Part shown: in pieces, positions 8,173 to 16,999 of the stretch
How the letters are laid out: each line of letters begins with the position of its first letter
Numbering within the stretch: position 1 is the first letter of the stretch
Source: Salinivenus lutea
Lineage (GTDB): Bacteria; Bacteroidota; Rhodothermia; Rhodothermales; Salinibacteraceae
Direction: 5' to 3'
Length of the DNA: 64,000 nucleotides
NCBI GenBank assembly: GCA_002894685.1
Contig: NCRC01000011.1
Coordinates: forward strand, 1 to 64,000
Program-made: the position numbers and the translations under genes
The notes under the pieces: generated by a model
Databases searched by the model: none
Told to the model about the DNA's origin: nothing
What the model saw: the letters and a program-made list of their open reading frames with translations, nothing else

Positions 8173-9513
8173 TTAGGGGCCGGTCGGCGTCTCGGCCTCG
8201 TCCTCTTCCAGGATGAACCAGCGGCTGCCCAGGTACAGCAGCGCGCCGACCCCAATCACGCCCAGGCCCACGAAGGACTCGACGGGGCGATCGATGAACA
8301 CGTAGAGGAGCACCCAGGTGTTGAGGCCCAGGAAGAGGAGGGGGGTGACCGGGTAGCCCCAGGTGGTGTACGGACGGTCGACCTCCGGCCGATACCAGCG
8401 CAGCACAAACACGCCCGCCACCGTGAGCATCATCGAGAGGGTGAGGGTAAAGCCGGCGTAGATGAGCACCTGCTCGAACGTGGAGGTGTAGATGAACGCG
8501 AGGGCGAGAGCCAGCTGAAACAGCACCGAGTTCACCGGCACGCCCTGGTCGTTGGTGGTGGCGAGCCAGCGGAGGGCGCGGGTGTCCTCGCCCATGGCCT
8601 GCGTGACGCGGGGGCCCAGGTACACCATCGCGCTGACGGACGAGACGAGGATGAGGGCGATGAAGATCGACATCACCTGCCCGCCCACGTCCCCAAAGAT
8701 GACGCGGCCCGACAGGTAGCCGACCTCCACCTCGCCCGCCATCTCGCCCGCGGGGACGGTGTAGAGGAAGACGAGCGTGAGCAGCACGTAGAGCACGGTG
8801 ACGAGCGCCGTGCCGCCCACGAGCGAGAGGGGCATGTTGCGCGACGGGTTGCGAATCTCCCCGACGATGTAGATGGCGCTGTTCCACCCCGCGTAGGCGT
8901 ACGTGACGAACACGAGCGACACGGCAAAGCCGGAGCTTACAACCTCCCCGAGGGCACCGGCGTCCGGGAGCACCTCGATGCTGTGCGAGGGCGTGGCCCA
9001 GAGGGCCGCGGCGATGAAAAACAGGATGATGAGCAGCTTGAGGCCCGTCACCGCATTCTGGAAGCGGCTGCCCCACGTGATGCTGGTGCCGTGGATGGCC
9101 GAGCACACCACCACGATGCCCGCGGCCAGGTGGGTGGACGACAGGCTGGGAAAGACCGCGGTCGTGTAGTCCCCGAACGCGATGGCGGAGAGGGCGATGG
9201 GCCCCGCAAACCCGAGGGTGGCGGTGATCCAGCCGACGATGAAGCCAAGCGAGGGGTGGTAGAGCTCAGAGACGAGGTGGTACTCGCCGCCGGAGCGGGG
9301 CAGGGCCGCCCCCAGCTCGCCGTACGCGAGGGCGCCACAGAGGGCCATGCCGCCCCCCACGGCCCACAGAAAGATGAGGGCAAAGGGGGAGTCGAGGTAC
9401 TGCACCTGAAACCCCACGCTCGTAAAAATGCCGGTGCCGACCATGCTGGCCACGACGAGCGAGGTGGCGGTCACGAGGCCCACCTTCACGGGCGTCTGGT
9501 CGGGGGTCGTCAT
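8173..9513 (-). CDS. APC-family amino-acid permease
   Basis: A 446-residue inner-membrane transporter with about 12 hydrophobic segments. The first helix carries the typical substrate-binding break (VVASMVGTGIFTS), and WAVGGGMALCGALAYGELGA follows in helix 2. This is the amino acid-polyamine-organocation fold, closest in style to the LAT/APA branch. The open frame runs 50 residues further upstream, but that stretch is not hydrophobic or conserved-looking. Start 9513 (MTTPDQTPVKVGL) fits the family. The gene is convergent with a SAM-regulated receptor; a methionine link is possible but unproven. Confidence 0.9.
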   Translation of the reverse strand: MTTPDQTPVKVGLVTATSLVVASMVGTGIFTSVGFQVQYLDSPFALIFLWAVGGGMALCGALAYGELGAALPRSGGEYHLVSELYHPSLGFIVGWITATLGFAGPIALSAIAFGDYTTAVFPSLSSTHLAAGIVVVCSAIHGTSITWGSRFQNAVTGLKLLIILFFIAAALWATPSHSIEVLPDAGALGEVVSSGFAVSLVFVTYAYAGWNSAIYIVGEIRNPSRNMPLSLVGGTALVTVLYVLLTLVFLYTVPAGEMAGEVEVGYLSGRVIFGDVGGQVMSIFIALILVSSVSAMVYLGPRVTQAMGEDTRALRWLATTNDQGVPVNSVLFQLALALAFIYTSTFEQVLIYAGFTLTLSMMLTVAGVFVLRWYRPEVDRPYTTWGYPVTPLLFLGLNTWVLLYVFIDRPVESFVGLGVIGVGALLYLGSRWFILEEDEAETPTGP

Positions 9514-9626
9514 GGACAGGAGGGGGGAAGTCGTGGAGCAGGGGCGGTGGAGCGTCCAGACTGGACACGCCCACACGTAAGGCTTCCGTCCGGGAAAGGT
9601 CCGGGACGGGAGCGGGCGCCCGTCCG

Positions 9627-10778
9627 TCAGGGCGTGTCCGGGGACAGGGAGCGGATGTCGCACAGCGAATGGAGGCGGGACACCGTTCGCCCAAACTTTT
9701 CGGCCACGGCCCCGGCCACGCCGTTGTGATCCTCCGGAGAAAACCAGGCCTCGGGCGGGTGCCGGGCCGTAAAGTGCAGCGTTGGGGCGTCCGCCTGCAG
9801 ATACAACGCATCGACCACGCGGAGCAGGCGGAACGCATCGTCGGTGTGCTGGATCGACACTCCCTCAATGAAGAGGTGGTCCAGCGTGGACAGGTCGTCC
9901 ATGAGGGCCTCGTGGGCGGTCTCGGTTGTGGCCGTCCGGAGGTCGTCGAAGGTCCACCAGCGCACGGGGCCGGACGCGGACGCGTGGGTCGCCCGCATGG
10001 CCTGGCGGGTGGGGGCCGGTGGGCCAATCCAGCCGGTCCCCGCTGTGGACGCGTCCGCCGGGGGGGCCTCCTGCGTGCGGCGGTAGTCCGTCCCGTCGAC
10101 GTACACGATCCGGTACTGCTCCCGAAACGACTGTTGAAGAAAGCGCTGGAAGCGACCGCCGCTGAACTCGCGGGAGAGGTGGTCGCCCGGCTCAATGTTG
10201 CTCGTGGCGAGGAGGGGGACGCCCCGCTCGGACAGGGTGTTCATCACCGCGGCGAGCCGCATTTCGTTGGCGGGATCGTCGATCTCCATCTCGTCGAGGC
10301 AGCAGACGGCCCACCGGTCGGCCAGGCGGTGGGCAAAGGCCGACGGGCGCTCGGTTTGCCGAAACAGCGTGCTGGAGTGGAGGAAGGCGCAGGGGACGTC
10401 GGTCGTGAGGGCCCGGTAGGCGGCGGCGAGCAGGTGGGTTTTTCCGGTGCCCGGCGGCCCAACCAGATAGAGCCCCTGGGCGGGGGAGGCCTCGGGCTCG
10501 GTGAACCACCGGCGCACGCTCTGCACCCATGCGGCCGCCCACGCAGAGGAACGGGTGGCGGCCCGGCGCTGCTGGTCTACAAACTGGCGGACCGCGCCAA
10601 GGGCCGTGCTCTGTCCCGACGTTTGGGGGGCGTAGCTGGCAAACGTGGCGTCCTCGAACCGCGGCGGAAGGGCAAACGAGGGGGACGAGGCCACGACGCA
10701 GGACGGCGCTGTCGATGTGGGGAGGGCGAAAGGGGGGGAGCGGCTCCGTGAGGCTGTGGATCGACCGTCGGCCCCCAT
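9627..10778 (-). CDS. zapE: AFG1/ZapE-family ATPase
   Basis: A 383-residue P-loop ATPase. Walker A GPPGTGKT lies near residue 107 and the Walker B CCLDEMEIDDP follows, then LSERGVPLLATSNIEP and FQRFLQQ, all typical of the AFG1 family. E. coli ZapE works at the division ring; the mitochondrial homologue handles damaged inner-membrane proteins. The start at 10778 was chosen because the upstream extension reads into a transcription terminator (10785-10819). The C-terminal 130 residues (WWTFDDL, FIEGVSI, RLLRVVDALY) match the family's C-terminal extension. Fairly sure of family, less of cellular role. Confidence 0.85.
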   Translation of the reverse strand: MGADGRSTASRSRSPPFALPTSTAPSCVVASSPSFALPPRFEDATFASYAPQTSGQSTALGAVRQFVDQQRRAATRSSAWAAAWVQSVRRWFTEPEASPAQGLYLVGPPGTGKTHLLAAAYRALTTDVPCAFLHSSTLFRQTERPSAFAHRLADRWAVCCLDEMEIDDPANEMRLAAVMNTLSERGVPLLATSNIEPGDHLSREFSGGRFQRFLQQSFREQYRIVYVDGTDYRRTQEAPPADASTAGTGWIGPPAPTRQAMRATHASASGPVRWWTFDDLRTATTETAHEALMDDLSTLDHLFIEGVSIQHTDDAFRLLRVVDALYLQADAPTLHFTARHPPEAWFSPEDHNGVAGAVAEKFGRTVSRLHSLCDIRSLSPDTP

Positions 10779-10784
10779 CCCAAA

Positions 10785-10948
10785 CAAAAAAGCCCGCCCG
10801 GCGGGATGCCAAGCGGGCCTGCGTGCCCGAGGAGGGATTCGTGTAGAACGCACCCTCTAGGGCGTCCCGAGAATCGTCGAAGTCTCTGTCCCTGTAGCCG
10901 TTGGGCCGAGAAGTAGCGTGTGACGTGACAAAACGGAGTGGGGCGTGG
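10785..10948 (-). ncRNA. Candidate ncRNA, copy A of a two-copy family
   Basis: On the minus strand this ends in an intrinsic terminator: GCCCGC/GCGGGC arms at 10792-10797 and 10813-10818 with a T-run at 10785-10791. Bases 10823-10905 align without gaps to 29820-29902 at about 59 of 83 positions, so the element is conserved beyond the terminator. The 5' end (about 10948) is estimated from weak hexamers TTGCTC/TACGTT. It lies between the nitronate monooxygenase-like gene and zapE, so it could be a free RNA or a zapE leader. No known RNA class was recognised, and the part with GAATCCC and CTCGGGCAC only superficially resembles a tRNA 3' end. Confidence 0.55.
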
Positions 10949-10987
10949 CAGAGAACGTATGGGGCTTCTCCGGTGAGCAAAAGACGA

Positions 10988-12481
10988 TCAGGTTCCGGTT
11001 TCGTCCTTGGTCTCCCCCATGGCGTGGGCCAGCGCAGGCGTGTCGCCGTACAAATACGCGAGAACGTCGCCGGCGTCGTAGGAGGGACTGGCAACGGACC
11101 CGAGCGGAAGGTTGAGCAGGGCGTCGCCACCGGTGTAGAGCGGCAACTCGGGGCTGCCGTCACGATATTGGGGCAGGCCAATGTTGGCCATGAGGGCGTT
11201 GCAGAGGCACCCGCGTCCTTCGGTCGCCTCTTCGTCGCCCCCCTTGCGCACGTAGTCGTCGACCGGCTCGGCGGGGCAGCGGCCCAGGAGGCGGCCCTTT
11301 TCGTCGACGTACGGCTCGCGCAGGTAGCCGAGGTCGCAGATGCGGGTGCGGCGCTGGTAGTTTTCGTCCTCGGCGTGCGTACCGGAGAGGGTCAGTACCT
11401 TGAACGGGAAGCCGGTGGGCGACACCCGACCGTCGGTGTCGACAGACACGTCGCCTGTGTGCAGTCCTCGAATCAGCCGTTTGGTCATGTTCTCGGGGTA
11501 GCCCGACTCCTCGGCAAGCGAAAAGAGGGAGCCGACCTGAATGCCCGTTGCGCCTACGTTCCTCGCGTACTGCAGCCCTTCGGGCGAGCCGTAGCCGCCC
11601 GCGAGGTAGAACGGCTTGCCGAGGTCGCGGATGCGATCCAAGTCGGCCACGTCCTTTTCGTCGTAGATGGGCGTGTCGCCGTCGTACCGCTTGTTGCGGG
11701 GCGGAGCGTTGTGCCCGCCGGCTACGGGGCCTTCGATAATCCACCCATCCACATGCTCGTCGGGCAGCTTGGCGTCCATGATGCGGGCAAGACTGTCCGA
11801 GGAGATGATGGGGAAAAAGGCGGGGCGCGCCAGGGAGGGCGGGTCGCTGAGCACGTCGGCCGGGTCAAGGTCGTAGGTGTAAGTGTCTTGGAGCACGTCG
11901 TCGGCGGCCTGCGAGGTGTCCGGTTCCAGCCGCAGGCTCGCGGGCTCCCCTTCGGCCAGCTTCGGAATCTGTTTGGCCTCCTCCATCGGGATGCCCGCGC
12001 CGATGAAGACGAAATCGACCCCCGCCAGCATCGCCCCGTAGATGCAGGGGAGGGAGTAGCGCTTCAGCTTGGCCAGCAGGTTCATCCCCACGAGGCCGTC
12101 GTGTCCCTCTTTCGCCAGCTGCACCTCGGTGTAGGTGGCGGCGGCGAGGATCCGCTGCGATTTTGCCCGGGGCGTGAACTGGTGGATGGGGAGAAGGTCG
12201 TACGGCTCGTGCTCCGATCGTCCCTCGGGGTTGTAGAACCGGTCGATCAGGTGATCGGCGATGTCCTCGTCCGGGTACGACTGAAGGACCTGCCGGCGGC
12301 CGTGGGGGTCGCCGTCCTGCAGCTCGCGCACGACCACCGAGTCGATGGAGGTGCCGGAGATCACGCCGAGTTCGCCGCGTTGGGCGACCGTCCGGGCCAG
12401 GCGCCAGCTGGAGACGCCGATGCCCATGCCGCCCTGGATGATGGAAGGGAGATCGGACTGTTTGCGGTCGTTCCGAGGCAT
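10988..12481 (-). CDS. Nitronate monooxygenase / 2-nitropropane dioxygenase-like protein
   Basis: A 497-residue FMN-dependent TIM-barrel enzyme of COG2070. The N-terminus IIQGGMGIGVSSWRLARTVA is the family hallmark, and VDGWIIEGPVAGGHNAPP, FYLAGGYGSPEGL and GATGIQVGSLFSLAEESG supply the flavin-phosphate loops. It is longer than classical nitronate monooxygenases (about 330), with a C-terminal extension containing a Cys pair (GCLCNAL). That layout resembles the larger 'enoyl reductase/PfaD-like' branch, so the substrate is open. The start at 12481 (MPRNDRKQSDLPS) is preferred over the longer frame because upstream residues are Arg/Pro-rich noise. Confidence 0.82.
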   Translation of the reverse strand: MPRNDRKQSDLPSIIQGGMGIGVSSWRLARTVAQRGELGVISGTSIDSVVVRELQDGDPHGRRQVLQSYPDEDIADHLIDRFYNPEGRSEHEPYDLLPIHQFTPRAKSQRILAAATYTEVQLAKEGHDGLVGMNLLAKLKRYSLPCIYGAMLAGVDFVFIGAGIPMEEAKQIPKLAEGEPASLRLEPDTSQAADDVLQDTYTYDLDPADVLSDPPSLARPAFFPIISSDSLARIMDAKLPDEHVDGWIIEGPVAGGHNAPPRNKRYDGDTPIYDEKDVADLDRIRDLGKPFYLAGGYGSPEGLQYARNVGATGIQVGSLFSLAEESGYPENMTKRLIRGLHTGDVSVDTDGRVSPTGFPFKVLTLSGTHAEDENYQRRTRICDLGYLREPYVDEKGRLLGRCPAEPVDDYVRKGGDEEATEGRGCLCNALMANIGLPQYRDGSPELPLYTGGDALLNLPLGSVASPSYDAGDVLAYLYGDTPALAHAMGETKDETGT

Positions 12482-12561
12482 GAAATCGTGGGGGTTTGGG
12501 GGGGCGAAGTGTGGTCTGAGGGTGGCGGGGGAGCGTCGTGAGAAGACGTTTTCAGGCAGGG

Positions 12562-13707
12562 TCAAACGGCAGCGGGCGCATCGGCAAAACGAGCGGGAAG
12601 AAACGCCTCCAGCCACTCGGAGACGGTACCGGTACGGACCAGTGTGGCGATCTCCTGGGCCGTGACGGGGGTGAGTAAAATCCCGTGACGATAGTGACCG
12701 GTGGCGTAGAGCACGCCGGGCGCCCCCGAGGGGCCGAGCAGCGGCGCATTGTCGCGGGTGCCGGGACGAAGGCCCACGTCGCTCCGGCGAACCGTAAGCT
12801 CCCGGAGGCCGGGCACGAGTTCGAGGGCGCCTTCGAGGAGGTTGTAGAGCCCGCCTGCCGTCACGGCTTTCTCGAAGCCCTTCTCCTCGCTCGTGGCCCC
12901 GACGAGCACCCGGCCGTCGGCCTTGGGCACCAGGTAGGCGTCCGGCCCGCGCACGACGTGGCGAAGGTCGAAGGTGGGGCGGCTCTCCAGTTCGAGAATC
13001 TGCCCGCGAACAGGGCGAACCGGCGGGCGGACGGCTTCGTCCAGGCCTTCGATCTGGCGCGACCAGGCCCCGGCGGCCACGATCACCTGTTGGCCCTCGA
13101 TGCGATCGCCTGCCGCCGTGACGACCGCCGGGGCGTCCGCGTCGGGGTCCACAGCCTCGACGGGGGTCTGTGAGTGAATCGATCCCTCGTAATTGTTGAT
13201 GCCGGCGACGAGGGCTCGCACGAGGGCGCGGTTGTTCACCTGCGCGTCATCGGTGTAGACGGCCCCGGCCACGTGCGGCGCAAGGAACGGCTCGTGCTCA
13301 CGGGCCTCGGCCCCCGTCAGGCGCTCCACGTCGGCCCCCACTTTTTTCTGGAACTTGTAGACCCGTTCCATCGCGGCGGCGCTGTCCTCGTCGGGGGCTA
13401 CCGTGAGCGTGCCCTCCGTTCGGAAGCCGAGGTCGATGCCCGTTTCCCGTTCGAGCGTCTCGACGAACGCGGGCCAGCGGTCCAGACTTTCATGGTTCAG
13501 GCGGTACAGCTCGGACTCTTCGAACTGAAGCTCCGCGTCGGGGGTCAGCATGCCGCCCGCTTTCCAGGTGGCGCCGCGGCCCGGCGCGTCGCGGTCAAAG
13601 ATCTGTACGGGCGTGCCGGTGCGGGCCAGTTCCCAGCCAATCGAGAGGCCGATGGTGCCCGCGCCGATGATGAGGACGGGAGGCACGGCGTTCGAGGAGG
13701 AAGTCAT
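12562..13707 (-). CDS. thiO: FAD-dependent amine/amino-acid oxidase, ThiO-like
   Basis: A 381-residue DAO-family flavoprotein. The dinucleotide fold is VLIIGAGTIGLSIGWELA at residues 11-28. PVRPVRGQILEL and LVPKADGRVLVGATSEEKGF follow, then the C-terminal signature GLRPGTRDNAPLLGPSG with YATGHYRHGILLTP. These match glycine oxidase ThiO, which makes the iminoglycine used for the thiazole of thiamine. No other thi gene is visible nearby, so a general D-amino-acid or glycine oxidase is also possible. The start at 13707 (MTSSSNAVPPV) sits right before the FAD motif; the upstream extension crosses a repetitive stretch. Confidence 0.85.
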   Translation of the reverse strand: MTSSSNAVPPVLIIGAGTIGLSIGWELARTGTPVQIFDRDAPGRGATWKAGGMLTPDAELQFEESELYRLNHESLDRWPAFVETLERETGIDLGFRTEGTLTVAPDEDSAAAMERVYKFQKKVGADVERLTGAEAREHEPFLAPHVAGAVYTDDAQVNNRALVRALVAGINNYEGSIHSQTPVEAVDPDADAPAVVTAAGDRIEGQQVIVAAGAWSRQIEGLDEAVRPPVRPVRGQILELESRPTFDLRHVVRGPDAYLVPKADGRVLVGATSEEKGFEKAVTAGGLYNLLEGALELVPGLRELTVRRSDVGLRPGTRDNAPLLGPSGAPGVLYATGHYRHGILLTPVTAQEIATLVRTGTVSEWLEAFLPARFADAPAAV

Positions 13708-13750
13708 GACAGGGGATGGCTCAGCTGCAAGGGGGAGACGGAGTAAAGTC

Positions 13751-13800
13751 CGGATTTCGGATTTCGTATTCGTATTTCGTACTCCGTATTGCGTATTTTG
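13751..13800. repeat. Low-complexity TTTCGTATT-type repeat
   Basis: Imperfect repeats of GGATTTCG / GTATTTCG / CGTATT run across this short intergenic segment between hemN and thiO. Similar CGTATT blocks continue to about 13845. It looks like slipped-strand expansion; no function is evident. Confidence 0.4.
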
Positions 13801-13844
13801 TGTATCGCAGACGGAGTTGTGCTGCAATACGACATACGCAATAG

Positions 13845-15221
13845 TCAGACGGTTTGGGCGTGGACGGGCTGTTCGTTCTCTGCCGTCCAGTACGCATCGA
13901 AGGCCATGGCCACGTTGCGGATGAGGAGGCGGCCCGGCGGGCAGACGTGCACGGCCTCGGGGGTGAGCGTGACGAGCCCGTCGGCCTCCATCGGGCGGAG
14001 CCATTCCAGGGCCGTCTCGAAGGTCGTGTCGAAGTCGATCCCGAAGCGCTCCTCGACGGGGGCCTTGTCGAGGTGAAAGTGGCACATGAGCTGCATGATT
14101 ACGTGTCGGCGCAATCGGTCGTCGGCCGTGAGGCGGTAGCCGCGGTAGGTGGGGAGGCGGTTCTCGTCGAGCCGGTCGTAGTAGGCCGGCAGCGCCTTTA
14201 CGTTTTGGGCATAGGCCCCGTCGAGTTGACTGATGCCCGACACCCCAAACGCGACGACCTCGGCGTTGGCCCGGGTGGAATAGCCCTGGAAGTTGCGGTG
14301 CAGGTCGCCCCGGTCCTGGGCGCGGGCGAGCTCATCGTCGGGCCGGGCGAAGTGGTCCATGCCGATGAAGCGATAGCCGGCCGGTCCGGTGAGTCGCTCC
14401 AGCGCCCGCCCGAAAAGACGCATCTTCTCGTCCGGAGAGGGCAGCGCCTCCTCGTCAATCACCCGCTGATGCTTCTTAATTTCGGGCACGTGGGCGTAGC
14501 TGTAGAGTGCGATGCGATCGGGGGCCAGCCGGCAGGCAGTGTCGAGCGTGTGTGTGAATCGTTCGGGCGTCTGGTGGGGGAGGCCGTAGACGAGGTCGAA
14601 GTTGACGCTCTCGAATGCATGGTCGCGGGCCCACCGAACGACATTTTCAATCTGCTCCGTCGCTTGGACCCTGTTGATGGCCTCCTGCACTTTTCGGTTT
14701 ACGTCCTGCACGCCAATGCTCATGCGGTTGAAGCCGACCTCGGCCGCCGCCGCGACGCGCTCCTCGGTGAGGGTGCGCGGGTCGGCCTCCAGGCTGACTT
14801 CTGCCTCCGCCGCAAACGTGAAGCGATCCCGGAGGTGCGTGCCGAGGTCCCGAATCTGTTCGGGGGACAGGTAGGTGGGGGTTCCGCCGCCCCAGTGCAC
14901 CTGTACGACGGGTCGGTTGGGATCGAGGCGGGCGGCCGTCTGGTCGATCTCTCGCTTGAGGGCCTCCAGGTACCGCTCGATGCGATCCGGGTCGCGCGTG
15001 ATCACCATGTGGCATCCACAGTAGTAGCAGAGCGACCGGCAGAAGGGGAGGTGGAGGTACAGAGACAGCGGCGTATTCGTCGATCCCGCGGTAAGGTCCT
15101 CTGCAAAGTCGTCCGGTCCGTACGCCTCCGTGAAGTGCGGGGCCGTGGGGTAGCTGGTGTACCGCGGGCCCGGCTGGTTGTAGCGGCGGATCAGGTCGTG
15201 ATCAAGGTGCAGATCGGTCAT
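13845..15221 (-). CDS. hemN: Oxygen-independent coproporphyrinogen III oxidase
   Basis: A 458-residue radical-SAM enzyme that decarboxylates coproporphyrinogen III to protoporphyrinogen IX without oxygen in haem synthesis. The cluster motif is FCRSLCYYCGC (C61, C65, C68, plus the extra C70 typical of HemN). VQVHWGGGTPTYLSPEQI and SLEADPRTLTEERV follow. HFARPDDELA and FQGYSTRANAEVVAFGVSGI are the HemN C-terminal signatures that separate it from HemW. The start is clean, 70 bases from the RIC gene stop, so the two may be cotranscribed. Confidence 0.95.
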   Translation of the reverse strand: MTDLHLDHDLIRRYNQPGPRYTSYPTAPHFTEAYGPDDFAEDLTAGSTNTPLSLYLHLPFCRSLCYYCGCHMVITRDPDRIERYLEALKREIDQTAARLDPNRPVVQVHWGGGTPTYLSPEQIRDLGTHLRDRFTFAAEAEVSLEADPRTLTEERVAAAAEVGFNRMSIGVQDVNRKVQEAINRVQATEQIENVVRWARDHAFESVNFDLVYGLPHQTPERFTHTLDTACRLAPDRIALYSYAHVPEIKKHQRVIDEEALPSPDEKMRLFGRALERLTGPAGYRFIGMDHFARPDDELARAQDRGDLHRNFQGYSTRANAEVVAFGVSGISQLDGAYAQNVKALPAYYDRLDENRLPTYRGYRLTADDRLRRHVIMQLMCHFHLDKAPVEERFGIDFDTTFETALEWLRPMEADGLVTLTPEAVHVCPPGRLLIRNVAMAFDAYWTAENEQPVHAQTV

Positions 15222-15291
15222 TGCTTACAGCGGATGGCTCGACGGACAGAGAGAACGAACCCCAGGCCTCCCTCCCTGTACAGCTCCCTTC

Positions 15292-15993
15292 TTACTCGGC
15301 AAGAGAGCGGGCACGGGGAAAGAGGATGTTGTTTTCTTTGTGGATGTGTTGGTGCGTGTCTTTTTCGAGCTCTTCGAGTCCATCCATCGCGGCCTGAAAC
15401 TTGGGGCACGCCCCCTCTGGGGGAGTATACTCGCCAGTTATGTCACGGAGGCGCTCGAAGGCCGCGCCGGAGTCATCGTGTTCTTTGATCATCTGCTCAA
15501 CGCCGGATTGGTCGAGGGACGAAGACCCAGGCGACGGGGGAGCCTGCTCCAGCGTTCGGATTGAGGGGAAGACCCGCTCCTCCTCGGTCATCATGTGTGT
15601 CTGGAGGTCCAGCTTGAGCGTTTGGAAGACCTCCAGCGTCGGATCTAGCCAGGGCACGTCCTCGCCATGGGCATCCGTGACGGTCATCAGCAGGTTCTCC
15701 ATCCGGGGAAGCTCGCGGCGGAGGTAGGCATGATGGGTATCAACGATGTGGTCGATGAGGTCGCCGAGTGACGCGTCGGACCAGTCCATCGTGTTGGAAG
15801 ACCTAGTCGCGTCGGCCGCTACGTCGAGAAGCTGGGCGACCGTGTTTGGATCGAGGTCGTTCTTCCGGCAGGCTTCAGCCAGCGAGCGGTCCCCATTGCA
15901 ACAGTAGTCGATGCCGAGACGCTCGAAGATGCGCGCCCGGTCGGGCTGTTCTGTGACCAGTTGGGCGACAGGAGTGTACGTCGGGACGGACAT
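15292..15993 (-). CDS. ric: RIC-family iron-sulfur cluster repair protein (YtfE/ScdA)
   Basis: A 233-residue cytoplasmic di-iron protein. The N-terminal ScdA domain carries FERLGIDYCCNGDRSLAEAC, and a hemerythrin-like four-helix bundle follows with HIVDTHHAYLRREL, LQTHMMTEEERVFP, IKEHDDSG and HQHIHKENNILFPRA giving the iron-binding His and Glu residues. RIC proteins restore iron-sulfur clusters after nitric oxide or peroxide damage. A broken Rrf2/NsrR-type gene lies just upstream on the same strand, the usual regulator of ric genes. Confidence 0.93.
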   Translation of the reverse strand: MSVPTYTPVAQLVTEQPDRARIFERLGIDYCCNGDRSLAEACRKNDLDPNTVAQLLDVAADATRSSNTMDWSDASLGDLIDHIVDTHHAYLRRELPRMENLLMTVTDAHGEDVPWLDPTLEVFQTLKLDLQTHMMTEEERVFPSIRTLEQAPPSPGSSSLDQSGVEQMIKEHDDSGAAFERLRDITGEYTPPEGACPKFQAAMDGLEELEKDTHQHIHKENNILFPRARSLAE

Positions 15994-16053
15994 GGAAGAG
16001 AAAATCGGTTCTCAATGAAGGAGCACTTTTAAGTTGCTACGGCGAGGCGCGCG

Positions 16054-16442
16054 TCAGGAGGGTCGGATAGTGTGCTGTTCGGAAGGGGGCTCTGCGCGCT
16101 TTTTTCTTTCGACCATCTGGTTATGCAAGGGACAGGGCTCAGCCTCTCCACACCCCGGCAGTCCCGGGACCCACTCGTCAAGTACGTCTCGTCTGTCGAT
16201 GGCCACGATGGCGTCGGAAATAGTGATCGCCTTGGGAGATTTCGCAAGGGCCACGCTCCCTCTGGGACCTCGGTGGGAAGGACGTCGGCCGGCCTCGTTG
16301 ACCTGCTGAACGATCGTCGTTACAAAGGGGCGGAGATAGTCAACGCCTTACTGCTTGTGCGGAGGGGCACGGATTCCTCCTCGTCGAGCGATGCCAAGCA
16401 GAGCAGTACGCGAAGGCCATCCTCACAACTTGAGGAGCGCAT
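16054..16442 (-). pseudogene. Rrf2-family regulator, frameshifted
   Basis: Reading from 16442, one frame gives MRSSSCEDGLRVLLCLASLD, the start of Rrf2 proteins, then ALTISAPL and a stop. A second frame continues VTTIVQQVNEAG, and a third gives HRGPRGSVALAKSPKAITIS and then WVPGLPGCGEAEPCPLHNQM with the family's cysteine motif. The pieces are in order and nearly full length, so at least two indels broke a real gene. Rrf2 members such as NsrR and IscR sense NO or iron-sulfur status. Its place directly upstream of ric fits an NsrR-like role before decay. Confidence 0.75.
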
Positions 16443-16999
16443 GACGCGTCCGTCTGGCAAGGGGATTCTGGAAGGACATCGCAAAAGAGAGGAGTGGTCT
16501 CGCCGCCTGCTTAATTTCGGACCTATTTGTCTTAATTAAGGGAGGCGTCGTGGTTCCGAGGGGAAGCGCTGGGGGGGGGCGCTAGCGACCGCGCAGTTTT
16601 CACCGTTGGTCGGTGAAGCCCCAACCCGACCCTCCGCGTCGGAGCCATAGTCATTCTGAGGGCGCCAAAGCGTAGAGCAGTCCGTGGGGTCTCGGGCAGA
16701 GGAGGGGTGCGTTGGGAAAAACCGCGAGTGATGATGTCCACGCACGCCCTCCAAGCGAGGACGGGCGAGGCGTCCCTGCCTCGACGCTTAACGGCGCGAA
16801 GGCTGGAACGCGGGCCGGGCTCTCTGATTAGTTAAATTAGCCAATAGGCGTTTTAATTATCGGGGGAATCCTCCATCCCTCGTGCTTCTTGAGTGAACGG
16901 CGATGACGTCCGGACGACACGGTTGTGCACTACGCCTTCCGAACGGGGAAGGAGTCCCTGACGGGTCCGTGTCGCTTTCTTCCTGAACATGCCGCTTCT
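16443..16999. other. Non-coding stretch between two pseudogenes
   Basis: No intact gene. It includes AT-rich patches around 16515-16535 (CTTAATTAAG) and 16830-16860 (TTAGTTAAATTAGCC), which may be remains of the Rrf2 promoter or operator. A GATTAGCC-containing patch also occurs at 18305-18325, near the second SufR-like gene. Confidence 0.4.
16640..16695. repeat. Possible dispersed repeat (ATTCTGAGG type)
   Basis: The run GTCATTCTGAGGGCGCC followed by AAAGCGTAGAGCAG and GGGGTCTCGG resembles the widespread 'GTCATTCTGAGCG...GAAGAATCT' intergenic repeat of Bacteroidota and other phyla. Only one copy is seen here, so the call depends on memory of the type. Confidence 0.3.

Noticed and set aside
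6584-9106. A long minus-strand frame of 840 codons opposite the TonB receptor and permease
   Set aside because: Composition is His/Arg/Gly-rich noise and the true genes on both strands are clear.
10800-10930. tRNA gene suggested by GAATCCC and CTCGGGCAC on the minus strand
   Set aside because: No cloverleaf can be drawn; the T-loop consensus and a matching acceptor 5' strand are absent. Kept as an unclassified RNA element.
16072-16539. A 155-codon plus-strand frame
   Set aside because: The opposite strand holds the recognisable Rrf2 pseudogene pieces, which explains this stretch better.
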